A DNA stretch of 64,000 nt from UPXZ01 sp049840795 (GTDB lineage: Bacteria > Bacteroidota > Bacteroidia > Bacteroidales > Paludibacteraceae), in contig JASGJK010000010.1 in the NCBI GenBank assembly GCA_049840795.1, positions 75,267-139,266 of the forward strand, read 5' to 3'. Numbering within the stretch: the first letter of the stretch is position 1; every line of letters begins with the position of its first letter. The translations under genes and the position numbers were made by a program. This document shows, piece after piece, positions 19,491 through 33,267 of the stretch. The notes below the pieces were generated by a model. The model searched no databases, was not told the DNA's origin, and saw only the letters and a list, made by a program, of their open reading frames with translations.

Positions 19491-20341
19491 ATGAAATATA
19501 CGGTTGTAAGTTTGTTTTTTAACAAAGAAAGAGAGTTTGTTGCCGACATTTTGGCTGCGCGTTTGGGCAAAATAGGTTTTGATAGTTTTGTAGAGACCGA
19601 AGATGGATTAAATGGGTTTATCTTATCGTCAGTATTTGATGAAAATGCGTTGAAAAACCGGTTGAATGAATTTGAATATGATGAAAATATAACATACAAA
19701 GTAGAAGCGACGGAAGATAAAAATTGGAATGAAGAGTGGGAAAAAAACTTTTTTGAACCGATAGTTATTGGCAATGAGTGTGTGATTCACAGTTCTTTTC
19801 ATCATAATTTTCCTTCTTGTAAATACGACATTGTTATTGATCCTAAAATGGCTTTTGGTACCGGTCATCACGAAACTACAAGCTTGATGATTGCCGAAAT
19901 CCTGAAAATGAATGTGAAAAATAAACGTGTATTGGATATGGGATGCGGTACTTCCGTGTTGGCAATTTTGGCGGAAAAATGTGGTGCAAGAGAGCTAACT
20001 GCCATTGATACTGACGATTGGTGTGTTGAAAATTCATTGGAAAACATAATGCTGAATGAGTCGAAAAATATCAAGGTGCTGCTTGGTGGCGCTGAACTGC
20101 TTGACAATGAGACGCCTTTTGATATTATCATTGCGAATATCAATAGAAATATATTGTTGAACGATATGGCTGCCTATGCCGCTCGCCTTAAAGATAATGG
20201 TGAATTATACATTTAGTGGGTTTTATGCCCGAAGATATACCGATTCTCGAAGCAAAAGCAAATGAATTGAACCTGCAAAAAAAATATTCCACTGCAAAAA
20301 ACAATTGGGCAATGATTAAGCTAACGAAGAATAGCTTGTGA
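19491..20341 (+). CDS. prmA: ribosomal protein L11 methyltransferase, C-terminus frameshifted
   Basis: PrmA trimethylates ribosomal protein L11 using S-adenosylmethionine. The protein shows the substrate loop FGTGHHETT, the SAM-binding motif VLDMGCGTSVLAI and the catalytic-domain end DIIIANINRNILL. The raw frame stops at 20216, but two +1 bases (about 20213 in TTT and 20229 in CCC) restore SGFYA and EDIPILEAKANELNL ... NNWAMIKLTKN, ending at 20341. The repaired length is 282 residues, normal for PrmA. The double homopolymer lesion looks like sequence error rather than decay. Confidence 0.92.
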
Positions 20342-20420
20342 GGCTTCAACGATGTCGGTTGTAGCTGTAATTGTTGGCAAAAATTGCTAACTTTTTGATC
20401 CCATAAGGAGCGTACATAAA

Positions 20421-21083
20421 TCAAAACTCTTCCATCTTGATTTTTCTGAAATCAATCGGATACCCTTCGTATTGGAGCAATGTTCTACCTCTATTCACCG
20501 ATGGATTGTTTGCTTTGTTGACCACTTTACCGTTAAGTTTTTGAGTGACAATGTTATCTTTAACGATTATTTCGATAGAATTCCATTTCCCCATTTTCTT
20601 TTCGGCATCGGCAGTTTTGCTGTATATCACGCTTTTACCGGCTGTGGTTGTTTTTCCGTCAATTTCACAGGTTACTCCGCATAGAAGAATAAAATCACCT
20701 GTTGAGCCGGATTTTATCTGAAATTGTATTCCTGCCGGCCACAACGCATCTTTTGCCGTGTCGGGTACAAGATACATAATGCCGCTATTTTTGGTTTTGG
20801 ACGATTTGCTGAAACTGCTGTCGGTGTTCCATTTGAATTGAGCCGAGAGTTTGAAATTAGCAAATGATTGTTTGCTCATAAGGTAGCCGGCTTTCTTTCC
20901 ATATAGCCGGAGGCATTTTTTTTCAACACTGAAAAGTTCCAAAGCAGACAAGCGATTTCCGGTTGCCGCGTCAAATGCATACCAATTATCCAACCCCTTG
21001 CAATTAAACAGATGGACGGTTTGAGCCGACAGAAAAATAGGAAATAGGGTACAGAGTAAAAGAATACGTGTTTTTGTTCGCAT
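20421..21083 (-). CDS. secreted DUF1080-type (3-keto-disaccharide hydrolase-like) protein
   Basis: This 220-residue protein has a signal peptide (ILLLCTLFPIFLSA, cut after AQ). The single beta-jelly-roll domain has the family pattern LDNWYAF near the start, then NFKLSAQFKW, NSGIMYLVP, WPAGIQFQIKSG, GKWNSIEIIVKDN and the closing LLQYEGYPIDFRKIKM. Members occur widely in Bacteroidota and Planctomycetota. Some act on 3-keto-glycosides, and others are thought to bind sugars. The exact substrate cannot be told here. Confidence 0.88.
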   Translation of the reverse strand: MRTKTRILLLCTLFPIFLSAQTVHLFNCKGLDNWYAFDAATGNRLSALELFSVEKKCLRLYGKKAGYLMSKQSFANFKLSAQFKWNTDSSFSKSSKTKNSGIMYLVPDTAKDALWPAGIQFQIKSGSTGDFILLCGVTCEIDGKTTTAGKSVIYSKTADAEKKMGKWNSIEIIVKDNIVTQKLNGKVVNKANNPSVNRGRTLLQYEGYPIDFRKIKMEEF

Positions 21084-21102
21084 TATATTTTTATTTGAGT
21101 AA

Positions 21103-22047
21103 TTAATGTATCGTATAAATAGTGAAAATTATCGTGACAAGAGTCAATGTTACCATAAGAATAAAATTCAATCCCAATAGAAACAGACTTTTCCATACCG
21201 TATGTTTTTTACTTATTTTGTAAACACGGTATTGTGCAATAAAAAAGTAACAAAAAGCATATAGAACCAATATGATTGAGGCAAAGGAAGAAATCGAATT
21301 GATAGCCGGTAGGTTTATCCATTCGCTCAACGCGTCAAATAAGAAAGCGAGCAAGCAAACCAGCAAAAGGAATGAAAAATAATGAAGCGTAAATATCCCG
21401 TGATCAAAAAACCACCATTTCTTTTTGTTATGAAAAAGCCAGAGGAAAAAAGCGAAGATAGGAAGATAGATAAACAACATTTTAGGTATGTTGTGCGTCA
21501 GATTTTCTTTAATTTTTTCTGAGAAATTGTTAATGCCCTTAACTTCAATGGCTTTTTTGTATATGGTGTATTGAAGCTGCCCCATATTACTGTTGATATT
21601 ATACACGGAGTCCAACTGTTCAATTGTACGAATGGACATTTTGGCATCATTTAAATAAAACCCGCGATGTGAGGTGGCGGCTTTGGTCTCTTTTATAGTT
21701 GCATCAGGATAAGTGGTTTCCCCGTGCTTTTTTGTAGGAAAAACAGCTATCAGAAAAAAGGTAATGAAACTGATAAAAATATAAAGTTTGACCGGCGCTA
21801 CATGCTGATTACGTTTACCTTCCAGATATTTTTTTGTCAATTCGCCCGGCTTGAAAAAAAGACTCTTTATCGTATGCCAAAAATTATTGTCGTAGTGTGT
21901 AAAATCTTCTACGAAGTGAGTAATTAAGTAGACGAAAGACTGTCTGGTTTCAATGTTTTCTTGTCCACAATGAGTACAAAAACGGTTTGTTACTTCGTTG
22001 CCGCAATTTTGACATATCTTTTCTTTTCTGAGTTTACCGTGGCTCAT
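21103..22047 (-). CDS. DUF3667 family membrane protein with zinc ribbon
   Basis: This is a 314-residue protein. It starts with a zinc-ribbon (ICQNCGNEVTNRFCTHCGQ, four Cys at about 12-30). The conserved DUF3667 segment follows (TRQSFVYLITHFVEDFTHYD, FFKPGELTKKYLEGKR, PVKLYIFISFITFF). Four or five membrane helices occupy the C-terminal half. The family is widespread in Bacteroidota and its function is not known. It lies 20 bp from the DUF1080 gene in the same direction, so both are likely co-transcribed. Confidence 0.9.
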   Translation of the reverse strand: MSHGKLRKEKICQNCGNEVTNRFCTHCGQENIETRQSFVYLITHFVEDFTHYDNNFWHTIKSLFFKPGELTKKYLEGKRNQHVAPVKLYIFISFITFFLIAVFPTKKHGETTYPDATIKETKAATSHRGFYLNDAKMSIRTIEQLDSVYNINSNMGQLQYTIYKKAIEVKGINNFSEKIKENLTHNIPKMLFIYLPIFAFFLWLFHNKKKWWFFDHGIFTLHYFSFLLLVCLLAFLFDALSEWINLPAINSISSFASIILVLYAFCYFFIAQYRVYKISKKHTVWKSLFLLGLNFILMVTLTLVTIIFTIYTIH

Positions 22048-22304
22048 ACCCTAATATAAAGTGATAATGAAATGATGGAGGACAGACAGTTTATCCGTTT
22101 TTGTCCGTATCTGTCCAATTGATTTTTTCTTGCAAAGATAAATTTATTTTCAATTTAATAAACAAAAAGCGAATATTGTGTGCTGTTTTGTTTTTAATAT
22201 TGAATAATATTAAACATAAAATCAATTTTATATAATATTTTTTTTGAATAAATTAAAATTATATTACTTTTATGCTGTTTTAATTCATAATTCATAATTT
22301 TAAT

Positions 22305-22568
22305 ATGCTACCTACCTCTTGTCCGAGTTGCCGTGCGCACCTCAAAGTGAAATCATTAAAATGCGAAAATTGTGGCACAGAAGTGTCAGGCTCGTATGAG
22401 TTACCCGTTTTGGCACAATTGCCGGATGACGATCAGCAATTTATCCTTCGTTTTATAAAAAACAGCGGGAGTCTTAAAGATATGGCAGGCGAACTCAAAT
22501 TAAGTTATCCTACCGTGCGAAATATGTTAAATGAAATTATTGAAAAAATTAAACAGTATGAAAAATAA
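22305..22568 (+). CDS. DUF2089 family zinc-ribbon / HTH regulator
   Basis: This 87-residue protein has a zinc ribbon (CPSCRAHL ... CENCGTEV). The DUF2089 helical region follows (LPDDDQQFILRFIKNSGSLK, then DMAGELKLSYPTVRNMLNEI), which looks like a helix-turn-helix. Such proteins sit next to small membrane-protein genes and are thought to regulate them. Its stop overlaps the start of the next gene by 11 bp, so the two are translationally coupled. It is divergent from the DUF3667 gene across a 257-bp AT-rich gap. Confidence 0.88.
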   Translation: MLPTSCPSCRAHLKVKSLKCENCGTEVSGSYELPVLAQLPDDDQQFILRFIKNSGSLKDMAGELKLSYPTVRNMLNEIIEKIKQYEK

Positions 22569-23143
22569 AAGTTCTTGGACGTTGATTTGGAATCCGTTCA
22601 CCCGTATTGCGGGCTGGCAAGCATTTTTTATAGGAATATTTGTGGTACTTTTTAGGCGCCATTATCGGTAAATTCACAAATTTGCTTTTCGATGGAGCGA
22701 TTGATGCTCACTATTCTGGTGGACAATTTACTTTTATACAGGCAATCATTGTATCATTAGTCGATGTTACAACTCTTTTTTTGACTATGATCGCCGGCGC
22801 TTATGTGCTGACTAAGAATTTTCGAATCATCGATATTCTTGGAACGATGACATTTGCGCGTACTCCATTCTTGCTGATGGCGGTTTTAGCATTGTTTGTC
22901 AAACAGCCTGAGTACAGTGAGATAATCAAACAGCCAACGGTTATACTCACTTATCCAATGTTTTTAGTGTTCGTTTTGCTATCCATACCTATTATGGTTT
23001 GGATTATTGCGCTGATGTACCATGCTTTCAAGGTTTCAACCGGTACAAATGGAGCAAAACTGACAAGTGTGTTTATTGTTGCTTTAGTCGTAGCCGAAAT
23101 TACATCAAAAGTTTTAATACTGCTATTTGTTCATAATTTATAA
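22558..23143 (+). CDS. Yip1-like membrane protein, one frameshift
   Basis: The start ATG at 22558 lies inside the DUF2089 gene. The protein begins WTLIWNPFTRIAGWQAFF and changes frame near 22640; removing one base reads IFVWYFLGAIIGKF. Five hydrophobic segments follow (for example AIIVSLVDVTTLFLTMIAGA, FLVFVLLSIPIMVWIIALMY). The size (about 195 residues) and pattern fit the Yip1-domain membrane proteins that accompany DUF2089 genes in Bacteroidota. Function unknown. Confidence 0.78.
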
Positions 23144-23151
23144 ATGCAAAA

Positions 23152-24555
23152 ATGAAAAAAACAGGTTGCTTTTTTTTAGTGATATGCGCTTCATTTTTCT
23201 CCGTTGCACAGGATATTTCAGGTCAATGGAGTGGATTGTTAAAAACCCAAGGTGTAGAGTTGCGATTGGTTTTTAATGTAAATAAAACGGGAGATTCATA
23301 TACTGCAACGCTTGATAGTCCCGACCAAAACGCGCACGGAATTCCGGTTTCCTCCATTTTGTGTCAAAACGACTCGGTAAAGATTGAAGCTAAATCAATT
23401 TATGCAAAATACGAAGGAAAATACCAAATAGAAGACAGTATAACCGGCATTTTCTATCAAATGGGGGTGTCTATTCCGCTTAATCTTAAAAAAGGAAAAG
23501 TCCCGGAGAAAATTGTAATGCGCCCGCAAGAACCGATGAAACCCTATCTGTATTATACCGAAGAAGTTAAATTCTTAAATAAAACGGATGGAAATACACT
23601 CGCAGGTACGCTTACATTGCCTTCAAAGGAGGGCGTGTATCCGGTAGTGGTGATGATTACCGGAAGCGGACCTCAAAATAGGGATGAAGAGTTATTGGGA
23701 CATAAACCATTTTTAATTATTGCTGATTTTTTAACACGTAACGGAATTGGAGTCTTGCGTTATGACGATAGAGGAACTGCTCACTCAACCGGAAATTTTA
23801 AACAGGCAACAACTTATGACTTTTCTAAAGATGTAGAAGCCGCGATTAATTATTTGCTGACACGCAAAGATATCAATAAGAAGAAAATAGGATTAATAGG
23901 GCACAGCGAAGGAGGGATTATAGCGCCAATGGTTGCCGCACGAAACAAAAATGTGGCGTTTATCGTGATGCTTGCCGGCACCGGTGTTCGAGGCGATAAG
24001 TTACTGTTGATGCAGTCGCAAGCTGTGGGAAAAGCTTCTGGAATAAGCGATAAGGAGCTGACATCGGCTTATAAAATCAATCGGGAAGTGTATGATTTGG
24101 TGCTGAAATCAACAGACGTGGAACAACTGAGATTGAATTTAAACGAATATCTGAGAAAAACAATGAAGAATGACACCACCAAATCTGTCAATCTGTCGAA
24201 AGAACAAAGCGAAAGTCAAATAAAAATGCTGACGGAGCAAATGACATCTCCTTGGATGCAATATCTTTTAAAATATGATCCGATACCGGCATTGGAAAAG
24301 ATAAAAATACCAGTGCTTGCGTTAAATGGGTCGAAAGATTTACAAGTTCCTGCTGATGAAAATCTCCCGCCTATTCAACAAGCTCTGCAAAAGGGTGGAA
24401 ACAAAAAAAATAGTATTGTAAAAATAGAGGGGCTCAATCATCTGTTTCAGGAGTGTGAAAACGGGACTCCAAACGAATATGGCAAAATAGAGCAAACTTT
24501 TTCGCCCGAAGCATTAAATGTTATGCTTAATTGGATAAATATGCAAATTAAATGA
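23152..24555 (+). CDS. secreted alpha/beta hydrolase with N-terminal lipocalin-like domain
   Basis: This 467-residue protein has a signal peptide (TGCFFLVICASFFSVAQ). Residues about 20-130 form a beta-rich accessory domain (GQWSGLLKTQG ... GVSIPLNLKKG). An alpha/beta hydrolase follows. It has the oxyanion-loop region VMITGSGPQNRDEE, the nucleophile elbow GHSEGG (Ser), an Asp in ALNGSKDLQVP and a catalytic His in EGLNHLFQ, so the triad is complete. It is probably an esterase of unknown substrate acting in the periplasm. It follows the Yip1-like gene by 8 bp, suggesting one operon from the DUF2089 gene onward. Confidence 0.9.
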   Translation: MKKTGCFFLVICASFFSVAQDISGQWSGLLKTQGVELRLVFNVNKTGDSYTATLDSPDQNAHGIPVSSILCQNDSVKIEAKSIYAKYEGKYQIEDSITGIFYQMGVSIPLNLKKGKVPEKIVMRPQEPMKPYLYYTEEVKFLNKTDGNTLAGTLTLPSKEGVYPVVVMITGSGPQNRDEELLGHKPFLIIADFLTRNGIGVLRYDDRGTAHSTGNFKQATTYDFSKDVEAAINYLLTRKDINKKKIGLIGHSEGGIIAPMVAARNKNVAFIVMLAGTGVRGDKLLLMQSQAVGKASGISDKELTSAYKINREVYDLVLKSTDVEQLRLNLNEYLRKTMKNDTTKSVNLSKEQSESQIKMLTEQMTSPWMQYLLKYDPIPALEKIKIPVLALNGSKDLQVPADENLPPIQQALQKGGNKKNSIVKIEGLNHLFQECENGTPNEYGKIEQTFSPEALNVMLNWINMQIK

Positions 24556-24561
24556 ACGGTA

Positions 24562-24589
24562 ATCGGCTGTCAATCAGCTGATTTTTTTT
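24562..24589 (+). terminator. intrinsic terminator after the hydrolase gene
   Basis: An 8-bp stem (ATCGGCTG / CAGCTGAT, one G-T pair) with a 5-nt loop and eight T follows the hydrolase stop by 6 bp. Confidence 0.85.
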
Positions 24590-24696
24590 ATCCTTACCAC
24601 ATCGGTAAAAAAACACGGAATAAAAGGCAAAATGAAGAAAAAAATCTGTAATTTTGCATCATTAAATTCGACTAATCATTCAATAATCTTATTTGT

Positions 24697-25777
24697 ATGA
24701 AAAAACATAATTTTAATGCAGGACCGTGTGTGTTACCAAAACCGGCACTTGAATCGGCTATAGAAGCAATCCGTGATTTCGATGGAACGGGTATTGGAAT
24801 CCTTGAAATTTCGCACCGTACTCCGGGTTGGGAACGTATTATGCAAGAAACCGATCAGTTGTGGAGAGACTTGCTCAGTATTCCTGACAATTACGCGGTA
24901 CTCTTTTTAGGCGGTGGAGCTTCTTCGCAATTTTTATGAGGTACCGGCAAACTTATTGCATAAAAAAGCCGCTTATTTACAAACGGGGGTCTGGGCTAAA
25001 AAAGCCATCAAAGAGGCAAAGTTTTACGGCGATGTTGAAGTTGTGGCTTCTTCCGAAGATAAAAATTATTCCTACATACCTAAAGGCTATTCCATTCCTG
25101 CTGATGCAGATTATTTTCATATTACTACAAATAATACCATTTACGGAACAGAAATTAAAGAAGATATTGAAAGTCCTATACCATTGGTGGCGGATATGTC
25201 TTCAGATATAATGTCTCGCCCTGTTGATGTGAGTAAATATGCCCTCATCTATGGTGGAGCACAAAAAAATGTAGGTCCTGCCGGAGTTGCATTTGTGATT
25301 GTTCGCAAAGACCTTTTGGGAAAAGGCGAAAGAAAACTCCAAACAATGGTCGATTATCGCACACACATCGGTGATAGCATCAAAGATAGTTCGATGTTCA
25401 ACACACCACCTGTTTTCCCGATTTTTGTAATGCACGAAACATTGAAATGGGTGAAAGAACTCGGCGGAGTTGAAGCAATGCACCGACTAAATAACGAGAA
25501 GGCAGCGCTGCTTTACAATGAAATAGACAGAAATAAAATGTTTGTAGGCACCGCAGCCAAAGAAGACCGTTCTATTATGAATGTGTGTTTTGTTATGGCA
25601 GATGGCTACCAAGACAAAGAAGCGGCTTTTCTTGACTATGCCAAAAGCAAAGGAATGGTAGGATTAAAAGGACATCGTTCCGTAGGAGGATTCCGTGCAT
25701 CCATATATAATGCCTGCCCAAGAGAGTCCGTAGAAGCTCTCGTAGCTTGTATGCAAGAATTTGAACAACAACATTAG
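24697..25777 (+). CDS. serC: phosphoserine aminotransferase, one frameshift
   Basis: SerC makes 3-phosphoserine from 3-phosphohydroxypyruvate with PLP. The start has HNFNAGPCVLP, then ILEISHRTPGW and LFLGGGASSQF. The PLP lysine lies in IYGGAQKNVGPAG. The protein ends near 359 residues, the normal length. The break is a +1 in the T5 run at 24931-24935; with one T removed, SSQF joins YEVPANLLHKKAAYL. It stands 94 bp upstream of serA. TAATTTTG at 24649-24656 fits a Bacteroidota -7 box, though I find no good -33 box. Confidence 0.95.
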
Positions 25778-25871
25778 ATTTACCGATGCTCTTGCCAAAG
25801 AGAAAATGGTATGCCATATATAAAAATAAATTATAATATAAAACCCCTTTTGAGGGGCATAAAGATTTTTT

Positions 25872-26792
25872 ATGAAAGTACTTATTGCAACAGACAAACC
25901 ATTTGCTAAGGTGGCAGTTGATGGTATAAGAAACGAAGTAGAAGGAGTTGGGTTTGAACTTGCTCTATTGGAAAAATATACCGAGAAACAACAATTATTG
26001 GATGCTGTAGCTGATGCTGATGCGCTAATTGTACGTAGCGATATTATCGATGCGGAAGTTATAGCAGCGGCTAAAAAAATGAAAATTATAGTTCGTGCAG
26101 GCGCAGGTTACGATAATATTGATCTCAAAGCGGCTACCAATGCCGGAATTTGTGTTATGAATACGCCTGGTCAGAATGCAAATGCAGTCGCCGAACTGGC
26201 TTTTGGTCTGATGATTTACGGCATACGTAATTTCTATAACGGAAGTTCCGGAACCGAGCTGAAAGGAAAACGGCTCGGAATCCATGCCTATGGAAACGTG
26301 GGGCGCAATATAGCCCGTATAGCCAAAGGATTTGATATGGAAGTCTCCGCTTACGATGTCTATTGTCGCGCCGAAGATATAAAATCTGAAGGTGTAAATC
26401 CTACTTGTTCGGCAAAAACCCTTTATCAAACATCGGATGTAATCTCGATCAATATCCCTTACACCGAAGAAACAAAGATGTTTATTAACAAAGAATTGTT
26501 GAGTCTGCTTCCTGCCGGAGCTATTATGGTAAATACGGCTCGTAAAGAAGTGATAAATGAACCGGAACTGCTCGAATATATGATAGAGAATCCGAAATTT
26601 AAATATTTGACAGATATTGTCCCTGACATGCACGATGAATTTAAAGCAACTGTGGACGACCGTTACTTCTCAACAGTCAAGAAAATGGGAGCGCAAACCT
26701 CAGAAGCCAACGTTAATGCCGGTATTGCGGCAGCACATCAAATAGTCGATTTTATTAAAAATGGAGTAGATAAGTATCGTGTAAACAAATAA
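25872..26792 (+). CDS. serA: D-3-phosphoglycerate dehydrogenase, short form
   Basis: SerA starts serine synthesis by oxidising 3-phosphoglycerate with NAD. The 306-residue protein is the short form without an ACT regulatory domain. It shows VRAGAGYDNIDLKAA, the Rossmann motif HAYGNVGRNIARIA and the catalytic Arg in VNTARKEVINE. The usual catalytic-His segment (H-x-G-A-x-T) appears as KKMGAQTSEAN, so the His is not in its standard place. This may be normal for this subfamily or may affect catalysis. With serC upstream it covers two steps of the pathway; serB is not in the window. Confidence 0.93.
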   Translation: MKVLIATDKPFAKVAVDGIRNEVEGVGFELALLEKYTEKQQLLDAVADADALIVRSDIIDAEVIAAAKKMKIIVRAGAGYDNIDLKAATNAGICVMNTPGQNANAVAELAFGLMIYGIRNFYNGSSGTELKGKRLGIHAYGNVGRNIARIAKGFDMEVSAYDVYCRAEDIKSEGVNPTCSAKTLYQTSDVISINIPYTEETKMFINKELLSLLPAGAIMVNTARKEVINEPELLEYMIENPKFKYLTDIVPDMHDEFKATVDDRYFSTVKKMGAQTSEANVNAGIAAAHQIVDFIKNGVDKYRVNK

Positions 26793-26821
26793 ACTTTTTC
26801 GTTTAAGCGATTTCTTTTGTA

Positions 26822-27040
26822 GAAGTCATCTTGACTTTTTATATTTTATTATGTGTCGTTCCTACGGAACTTTTTTGTAAGCTCATTATCATTCTGTTAT
26901 TAAGATGTCGTACCTAACGGTACTTTATAGCCCCATAGGGGTGAAATCTTAATAATAAACGTACATCATTGGTTTCGAGCACCGTAGGTGTGATATCTGT
27001 TAAACGTTATTTATGCAAATTAAAAAGTCAAGATGACTTC
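26822..27040. repeat. MITE-like element: 20-bp perfect terminal inverted repeats around four small palindromes
   Basis: GAAGTCATCTTGACTTTTTA at 26822-26841 is exactly complementary to 27021-27040. Both ends are flanked by GTA, a possible 3-bp target duplication. Inside are four short palindromes in a row: GTTCCTACGGAAC, GTACCTAACGGTAC, CCCCATAGGGG and CACCGTAGGTG. Each is followed by an AT-rich spacer. There is no coding frame. It could be a small non-autonomous element or a chain of REP-like units. Confidence 0.65.
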
Positions 27041-27464
27041 GTAATATAATTCCGATATTTGTCTGAAAAGAACAATATTTTTTCCACAACAACGGTTTAT
27101 TCTTCTCTGATTGCACAGGATATTATTATGTTTTTTGATGAAAATCGGATGCCTTTATGGCTAAAAGTTACAGAATTATTACCAAATAAAAGCTGTTTTG
27201 AAAAAACTACGAAGGACTTCGTAGTTTTTTTATGCCCTAAAAAGAAGAAAAAAGTTGTAAAATGAATATTTGTAGATAAAAATCATGCTCAAATATTGTT
27301 TTAAGACATAAGTTTATAATCAAAAATCAATAGGTTTTTTGATTCTCATTTATATTTTAGAGTTTTACATTTCAGAAAGTTTCTTTTTTTCATTTTATAA
27401 TAATTTGATTATAAGTGTATTGTATGTATTTAATGATTTTCTTTACAAAAAAGTATATAATAAT
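27041..27464. other. AT-rich intergenic region before the rRNA promoters
   Basis: Apart from the terminator hairpin at 27201-27230 I see no supported feature. A short frame (27059-27265, starting TTG) runs into that hairpin and ends in a lysine string. I do not regard it as a gene. Confidence 0.5.
27201..27230. terminator. bidirectional intrinsic terminator upstream of the rRNA operon
   Basis: A 14-bp perfect stem (AAAAAACTACGAAG / CTTCGTAGTTTTTT) with a 2-nt loop. The arms supply T-runs on both strands, so it can stop transcription from either side. Confidence 0.85.
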
Positions 27465-27495
27465 TTTGTATAGAATTAAAAAAGGTTTACCTTTG
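27465..27495 (+). promoter_or_regulatory. rRNA operon promoter P1
   Basis: TTTG (27465-27468), exactly 19 nt, then TACCTTTG (27488-27495). This matches the Bacteroidota -33/-7 consensus. Confidence 0.8.
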
Positions 27496-27586
27496 CACCC
27501 GCTTTTAGCGATAAGCGAGCCGTTTTAAGGGTTGTTTTGGTATTGAGTTTTGTGCGATATTTTTGGCGATTAATTTTGCAAAAAGT

Positions 27587-27617
27587 TTTGCAGTTTCAAA
27601 AAAAGGTATTACCTTTG
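27587..27617 (+). promoter_or_regulatory. rRNA operon promoter P2
   Basis: TTTG (27587-27590), 19 nt, then TACCTTTG (27610-27617). The stretch after each promoter is similar (CGCTTTTAGCGA versus CCGTTTTAGCGA). P1 and P2 are therefore a tandem duplication with a 122-bp period. Confidence 0.8.
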
Positions 27618-27925
27618 CAGTCCGTTTTAGCGAATCGGTTTTAAGTCTTATCGAGCAGTCATGGCGTATGTCTCCGTTGATAGCGGTAAATTGTACGACT
27701 CAAACAATTCCGTTTTTGTTTTTGTGAAAAGGCATAAGCGCGTAATGGTGGAAATGGAATCCACATCGATCTTTAGAAAAACTGTAACAACTAAATGTAG
27801 TATAAGAGAATGGGAAATTTTTTTTATGCCACGTCAATTCAGATTTCCGTATTTTTTTTGAAGATGCGGTAATTTATAGGAAAAGAATAATGTAGGAACA
27901 TCCGAGCTAAAAAAATAAAAGAGAT

Positions 27926-29453
<1,528 letters not shown>

Positions 29454-29571
29454 GGAGCTTCTATGTTCCGTGTTCGTTTTCTATAAAGAATGATGAAGGC
29501 AATGAAAAAGAAATATCCATTGCTTTTATACTACACTAAAGTTGTTCATAAAATATATAGGAAGTTTTATT

Positions 29572-29649
29572 GGGGGATTAGCTCAGTTGGCTTAGAGCAC
29601 CTGCCTTGCACGCAGGGGGTCAAGGGTTCGAGCCCCTTATTCTCCACCA
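29572..29649 (+). tRNA. tRNA-Ala (TGC)
   Basis: The cloverleaf is readable: acceptor GGGGGAT / ATTCTCC, D-arm GCTC ... GAGC, and anticodon loop CTTGCAC giving TGC. The T-arm has GGTTCGAGCC, and the CCA end is encoded. It is the only tRNA in the 16S-23S spacer; no tRNA-Ile(GAT) is present although Bacteroidales operons usually carry both. Confidence 0.95.
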
Positions 29650-30002
29650 AAACGAGAAAAGGAGTTAACCGGAAGACGAGTTAACAAGAGTATAAAAGTA
29701 TAAAGGTAATAATGACAGAGGTTGTAATTACAATAAAATCAGAAACATATTGATTTTAAGTTTTTAAGTATTGGTTTGACTTACTAACATCTAATGTTCA
29801 ATGGTGCCGTGATGGCCGTAATAATTAGTAACAGATAATTAGTTATACATTGACGAAAGGATCTTTGACATATTGAAAAGAAAGAGAAAAGACAAAAGTA
29901 AAGTAGAGACGTTATTTTATGTAGCGTTTCAAAACAAACAATAGAGCAAGGCATTTGTATTTTTACAATTTAATACAGATGTCCACACGAGCAAAAAGAA
30001 AT

Positions 30003-32893
<2,891 letters not shown>

Positions 32894-32903
32894 TAACAAG
32901 CGC

Positions 32904-33070
32904 TGCCCCCTAGCTTCCCTAAAGGGGAAACAAAAAGCGAGGCAGGCAACAACAATAACATAAGACTCGTAAGTTCTCGATTTGTACTTTACCATAAAGT
33001 TTTATCTTTTTCTTTTTGAAATGTCAACCTTATACGCTCTTTATTCCCCCTTTAGGGGGTTAGGGGGCAG
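32904..33070. repeat. inverted pair of C-rich REP-like repeats between 23S and 5S
   Basis: CTGCCCCCTAGCTTCCCTAA near 32904 is matched in the opposite orientation near 33043-33070 (CCCCCTTTAGGGGGTTAGGG). The two copies bracket the 23S-5S spacer and could pair in the transcript. They resemble the C-rich palindromes in the RHS genes and in the tatC-tatA gap (about 8670-8712). Confidence 0.6.
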
Positions 33071-33075
33071 ACTTA

Positions 33076-33184
<109 letters not shown>

Positions 33185-33193
33185 TTTTTAATG

Positions 33194-33229
33194 AATCCCC
33201 GAGTACAGATAAGTAGTCGGGGATTTTTT
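33194..33229 (+). terminator. rRNA operon terminator
   Basis: A 9-bp stem (AATCCCCGA / TCGGGGATT) followed by a T-run, starting 10 bp after 5S. Confidence 0.9.
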
Positions 33230-33267
33230 GTGTATAATCGGTATTGTTCTGCTCCTCTGTAAGCCTA

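Noticed and set aside
26822..27040. CRISPR array, suggested by serial short palindromes
   Set aside because: The units differ from one another, spacers are irregular and short, and no cas gene is present.
27059..27265. 68-codon frame before the rRNA promoters
   Set aside because: It starts with TTG, has no clear ribosome site, and its second half is a terminator hairpin and a lysine string.
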